Shown: piece after piece, positions 60,749 through 64,000 of the stretch | How positions within the stretch are numbered: the stretch's first letter is position 1 | Layout: the number at the start of each line of letters is the position of its first letter | From: Chryseobacterium pennae | GTDB lineage: Bacteria > Bacteroidota > Bacteroidia > Flavobacteriales > Weeksellaceae | Length of the DNA: 64,000 nt | Assembly: GCF_003385515.1 (NCBI RefSeq) | Contig: NZ_QNVT01000007.1 | Location: 62,001-126,000 of the forward strand | Direction: 5' to 3' | The notes under the pieces: model-generated | What the model saw: the letters and a program-made list of their open reading frames with translations, nothing else | What the model was told of the DNA's origin: nothing | Database searches by the model: none | Made by a program: the position numbers and the translations under genes

Positions 60749-61575
60749 ATGAAATTGTATCTATTGTAGTTCCCTGCTACAATCAGGAAAAATATCTGGC
60801 TGAAACTTTAGATTCTGTTATTGCCCAAACCTCAGATTCTTGGGAATGTATCATCGTAAATGATGGCTCTACAGATCATTCTGAAGCTATAATAGATGAC
60901 TATTGTGCTAAAGATCCAAGATTTACCAAACTTAATCAGGAAAATCAGGGGCTTGCCGCCAGTAGAAATAATGGAATAAAAATGGCCAAAGGGAAATATA
61001 TCCTTCCTTTGGATGGTGATGATAAAATCGGAACTCAGTATATAGAGCTTGCCAAAAAAGAATTTGAAAAAAATCCAAAGCTCAGATTAGTTTACTGTAA
61101 AGCCGTATTTTTTGATGCTAAAAATGAGCCTTGGGATCTACCGAAATATGATTACGAAGCTTTACTATTTGCCAATCATATCTTCTGTTCCGGGATTTTC
61201 AGGAAAGAAGATTACCTGAAGACCAGTGGTTATGATACTCATATGAAATTTGGATATGAGGACTGGGAATTCTGGATTCAGCTTCTAAAGAAAGATGATG
61301 ATGTTGTACAATTGAACTCTGTACAGTTTTTTTACAGACAGAGACAAAGTTCCATGTTAAAATCTTTACAGGAAAGTAAAGCAAAGCAAAACCAAATGGA
61401 GGCATATATTTTCAACAAACACCGTGATCTTTATGCTCAGGTTTTAGACTCTGATCTGTCTCTGGCTGATATACAAAATGCATTTCAAACCAGACAGACG
61501 ATGAAACAGGTAAAAAAAACCTTCACTTATAAAACTATTTATAAGCTGGAGCGTGCTATAAGATCTATTTTCTAA
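60745..61575 (+). CDS. Family 2 glycosyltransferase
   Basis: 276 residues. VSIVVPCYNQEKYLAETLDS; IIVNDGSTDHSE; QGLAASRNNGIKMAKGKYIL; DGDDKIG as DxD motif; MKFGYEDWEFWIQLLKK with the catalytic-base ED. No membrane anchor. Sugar specificity is not evident. A strong terminator follows. Confidence 0.92.
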   Translation: MNEIVSIVVPCYNQEKYLAETLDSVIAQTSDSWECIIVNDGSTDHSEAIIDDYCAKDPRFTKLNQENQGLAASRNNGIKMAKGKYILPLDGDDKIGTQYIELAKKEFEKNPKLRLVYCKAVFFDAKNEPWDLPKYDYEALLFANHIFCSGIFRKEDYLKTSGYDTHMKFGYEDWEFWIQLLKKDDDVVQLNSVQFFYRQRQSSMLKSLQESKAKQNQMEAYIFNKHRDLYAQVLDSDLSLADIQNAFQTRQTMKQVKKTFTYKTIYKLERAIRSIF

Positions 61576-61602
61576 ACTAGCTTAAGCACATTATATCATA
61601 AT

Positions 61603-61654
61603 AGTACATTAAGTTTCCTGTAATCTACCTAAGGAAATTTAATGTACTTTTTTT
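61603..61654 (+). terminator. Terminator of the GT2 pair
   Basis: AGTACATTAAGTTTCCT / AGGAAATTTAATGTACT, 17 bp with one GT pair, 12-nt loop and T-run. Confidence 0.9.
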
Positions 61655-61743
61655 ATCCCTCAACCAGAATAGCTGTGAAGGAGAATTTGGGATCAAAAGA
61701 ACAACAATCAGTTATAATTGTATCGCAACCGTATAATTTTAAG

Positions 61744-61751
61744 TAAATTTG
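61744..61751 (+). promoter_or_regulatory. Promoter -7 element of gltX
   Basis: TAAATTTG 17 bp before the gltX ATG at 61769; ATTG 23 nt upstream is a partial upstream box. Its position rules out starts further upstream. Confidence 0.5.
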
Positions 61752-61768
61752 CAAAAATTTTAATTGAA

Positions 61769-63496
61769 ATGGAGAAAGTAAGAGTACGTTTTGCTCCAAG
61801 TCCTACCGGACCTTTACATTTGGGAGGCGTAAGAACTGCATTATATGATTACCTTTTTGCAAAAAATCAAGGGGGAGAATTTGTATTGAGAATTGAAGAT
61901 ACAGATACCGCAAGATATGTAGAAGGAGCTGAAGAATACATTGAAGAAGCTTTAGAATGGTGTGGAATCATCCCTGATGAAAGTCCTAAGAAAGGAGGAA
62001 AATTTGCCCCTTACAGACAATCTGAAAGAAGAGACATCTATGACAGATATACAGAGCAGATCTTAAAAACGGATTATGCTTATATGGCTTTTGACACTCC
62101 GGAAGAATTGGATGCTGTACGTGCAGAATTTGAAGCAAACGGAGAGGTTTTTTCTTATGATAATAAAACAAGAAACCGTTTAAAAAACAACCTTTCCCTT
62201 TCTGAAGAGGAAGTTCAGAAATTATTGGATGCAAAAACTCCATATGTGGTAAGATTCAAAATGCCTGTAGACAGAGTATTGAATCTTGAAGACATCATCC
62301 GTGGAAAATCATCGGTTAACACCAATACATTAGATGATAAAGTGCTGGTAAAAAATGACGGAATGCCAACTTACCATTTTGCCAACATCATCGATGATCA
62401 CGAAATGGAAATCTCCCATGTAATTCGTGGTGAAGAATGGCTACCATCTTTAGGATTACACACTTTATTATATGAAGCAATGGAGTGGGAAGCTCCACAA
62501 TTTGCTCACCTTTCTTTGATTCTAAAACCTGATGTTTCAGCATTAATCAGTAAAGATAATATTGACGGGATCACAAAATCTTTTACGGATGAATTTATAA
62601 CAAAGAACAGTCAGTTTTCTTTTGACGAATCTGCCCCGATCATCAAATCATTCTTTGCAGAAGTAAAGAGCCCTAGATTCAAATCAATGCTGGGTGAAAA
62701 TGATAATGACAATCCGTTAACTGCTGCTGTAAAGCAATTTTTAAAGAAAGGACTTTCAGGAAAACTAAGCAAAAGAGATGGTGATAAATTCGGATTCCCG
62801 GTATTCCCACTTGATTTCAAAGATCCTGCAACAGGTGCTGTTTCTAAAGGATACAGAGAAAACGGATATCTTCCTGATGCGTTCATCAATATGGTTGCGT
62901 TATTAGGCTGGTCTCCGGCAGATGATAAGGAAATTCTTTCTTTGGATGACATGGCTAAAGAATTTGACCTTCATAAAGTACATAAGGCAGGCGCAAGATT
63001 CAGCAAAGAAAAATCAGAATGGTTCAACCACCAGTATATTCAGATGAGATCAGATGAGGAACTTCTTCAGATGCTTAAAAGCTCAGATCTTGATCTTTCA
63101 GGTGCTACCGACGAAAAATTATTGAAAGTAATTCCTCTGATGAAAGAAAGAGCTACTTTCCCGAAAGACATCTATGAAAACGGAAAATTCTTCTTTGAAG
63201 CCCCTACTTCTTATGATGAAAAAGCTTCTAAAAAAGCATGGAATGATGAAACATCTGCTATTTTAGGAGAATTATCGACAACCCTTGAGTCTACAGACTT
63301 TGCTGCTGAAACATTAAAGCAGATGATGCATGATTTCGCAGAAAACAAAGGATTGGGAATGGGTAAAGTAATGATGCCATTGCGATTAGCTTTAGTAGGA
63401 GAACTGAAAGGGCCAGATGTTCCGGATATTCTGGAAATCATTGGAAAAGAGGAAAGTATCGCCAGAATAAGCAATGCTATAAATAATTTTAAATAA
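61769..63496 (+). CDS. gltX: Glutamyl-tRNA synthetase with an internal insertion
   Basis: 575 residues from the ATG at 61769 ([20 protein letters not shown]). The class I HIGH-type motif is H17[43 protein letters not shown] and [17 protein letters not shown] (residues 332-348) are in place, and the C-terminal anticodon-binding domain is complete. Between LILKP (to residue 254) and GKLSKR there is an extra segment of about 76 residues (DNA 62531-62759), which makes the protein longer than usual (about 500). The insert is acidic and helical, with no known domain. It charges tRNA-Glu. Confidence 0.95.
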   Translation: MEKVRVRFAPSPTGPLHLGGVRTALYDYLFAKNQGGEFVLRIEDTDTARYVEGAEEYIEEALEWCGIIPDESPKKGGKFAPYRQSERRDIYDRYTEQILKTDYAYMAFDTPEELDAVRAEFEANGEVFSYDNKTRNRLKNNLSLSEEEVQKLLDAKTPYVVRFKMPVDRVLNLEDIIRGKSSVNTNTLDDKVLVKNDGMPTYHFANIIDDHEMEISHVIRGEEWLPSLGLHTLLYEAMEWEAPQFAHLSLILKPDVSALISKDNIDGITKSFTDEFITKNSQFSFDESAPIIKSFFAEVKSPRFKSMLGENDNDNPLTAAVKQFLKKGLSGKLSKRDGDKFGFPVFPLDFKDPATGAVSKGYRENGYLPDAFINMVALLGWSPADDKEILSLDDMAKEFDLHKVHKAGARFSKEKSEWFNHQYIQMRSDEELLQMLKSSDLDLSGATDEKLLKVIPLMKERATFPKDIYENGKFFFEAPTSYDEKASKKAWNDETSAILGELSTTLESTDFAAETLKQMMHDFAENKGLGMGKVMMPLRLALVGELKGPDVPDILEIIGKEESIARISNAINNFK

Positions 63497-63514
63497 AATT
63501 ACCATAATTTTTCA

Positions 63515-63522
63515 TACATTTG
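63515..63522 (+). promoter_or_regulatory. Promoter -7 element of accA
   Basis: TACATTTG 23 bp before the ATG at 63546 matches TAnnTTTG; no good upstream box. gltX read-through is also possible. Confidence 0.4.
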
Positions 63523-63545
63523 AAAGATTTAATTTACTTCAAGAA

Positions 63546-64000
63546 ATGGAATATTTAAGTTTCGAACTTCCTATCAAAGAATTGATGGATCAATACCAGA
63601 CATGTTCTTTAGTAGGAGAAGAAAGTGGTGTTGATGTAAAATTAGCATGCAGCCAGATTGAGGATAAGATTTTAGAAAAGAAAAAAGAAATCTATTCAAA
63701 TCTTACACCTTGGCAAAGAGTACAACTGTCCCGTCATCCGGATCGTCCTTATACTTTGGACTATATTAACGGAATGGCAGACAAAGGCAGTTTCTTAGAA
63801 CTTCACGGAGACAGAAATTTCGCTGATGACCCGGCAATGATTGGAGGATTGATTACCCTGGATGGTCAGAGAGTAATGATCATCGGGACTCAAAAAGGAA
63901 GAACGACTAAGGAAAGACAGCACAGAAGATTTGGAATGCCCAATCCGGAAGGATACAGAAAAGCTTTAAGACTAATGAAGCTTGCTGAGAAATTCAACAT
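63546..64000 (+). CDS. accA: Acetyl-CoA carboxylase carboxyltransferase subunit alpha (3'-partial)
   Basis: The frame starts [20 protein letters not shown] and is open to the window edge, 151 codons. It matches the AccA N-terminal part: a helical segment ending [59 protein letters not shown] and [37 protein letters not shown]. With AccD it transfers the carboxyl from biotin to acetyl-CoA. The gene continues beyond the window. Confidence 0.95.
   Translation, partial: MEYLSFELPIKELMDQYQTCSLVGEESGVDVKLACSQIEDKILEKKKEIYSNLTPWQRVQLSRHPDRPYTLDYINGMADKGSFLELHGDRNFADDPAMIGGLITLDGQRVMIIGTQKGRTTKERQHRRFGMPNPEGYRKALRLMKLAEKFN

Overview
The window looks like a chromosomal segment of a Bacteroidota member of the Weeksellaceae, most likely Chryseobacterium or a close relative. 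The DNA is AT-rich. Promoters follow the Bacteroidota pattern TTTG, 17-23 nt spacer, TAnnTTTG, and starts are preceded by A-rich tracts rather than Shine-Dalgarno sequences. Lineage-typical genes include a type IX secretion C-terminal sorting domain, a DUF3276 (PUR-like) protein, bacillithiol deacetylase BshB1, a DUF1573 lipoprotein, a fused-type LigD and an ExbB-ExbD-ExbD-TonB operon. No prophage, insertion sequence, CRISPR array or rRNA operon was seen. Assignment to genus is inference from gene content.

Layout. 0-3 kb: DNA ligase D, entering from the left edge and split by a -1 frame change at a nine-A run, then a YcxB-like membrane protein. 3-7 kb (minus strand): MscS channel, short-chain dehydrogenase, and the nusB - DUF1573 lipoprotein - yajC operon. 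7-9 kb (plus): MsbA-like ABC half-transporter and DUF3276 protein. 9-15 kb (minus): a 1680-residue DUF4132-type protein with a small partner, flanked by a 7-bp tandem repeat. 15-16 kb: tRNA-His and bshB1. 16-22 kb (minus): exbB, exbD, exbD, tonB, small membrane protein, phosphate-binding-like lipoprotein and TPR protein, apparently one functional block with an internal terminator. 22-25.7 kb: leuS and a lipoprotein.

25.9-28.3 kb (plus): acyltransferase, GT2 glycosyltransferase and an unknown protein. 28.3-31.5 kb (minus): O-methyltransferase, NlpC/P60 peptidase, DUF1648 protein and Kdo transferase WaaA. 31.5-32.2 kb: a compact region with two small genes. One is a 51-residue peptide with a leader-like N-terminus and a six-cysteine knottin-type pattern. 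The other is a basic 52-residue protein with its own promoter, upstream direct repeats and terminator. 32-36 kb (minus): M1 aminopeptidase and OmpA-family lipoprotein. 36-42.6 kb (plus): tilS, dsbD, a third exbD, alpha/beta hydrolase, lipoprotein and patatin. 42.6-45.4 kb (minus): T9SS cargo protein and NrnA.

45.6-56 kb: rpmH, ftsE, then (minus) ribE, a sensor kinase and trmN6, then (plus) pdxA, yceD-rpmF, accB-accC, a WG-repeat protein and a YdcF-family protein. 56-64 kb: rocD, two GT4 genes (minus), two GT2 genes (plus), gltX with an unusual internal insertion, and the start of accA.

Most of the window is housekeeping: translation (leuS, gltX, rpmH, rpmF, tilS, trmN6, tRNA-His), fatty-acid synthesis (accB, accC, accA), envelope energisation and biogenesis (Exb/Ton, WaaA, glycosyltransferases, MscS, OmpA, YajC) and cofactors (ribE, pdxA). 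The best candidates for something not well described are the cysteine-knot-like small peptide at 31.6 kb, the DUF4132 two-gene module, the structured intergenic element at 15.1 kb, the GltX insertion and the LigD slippery run.
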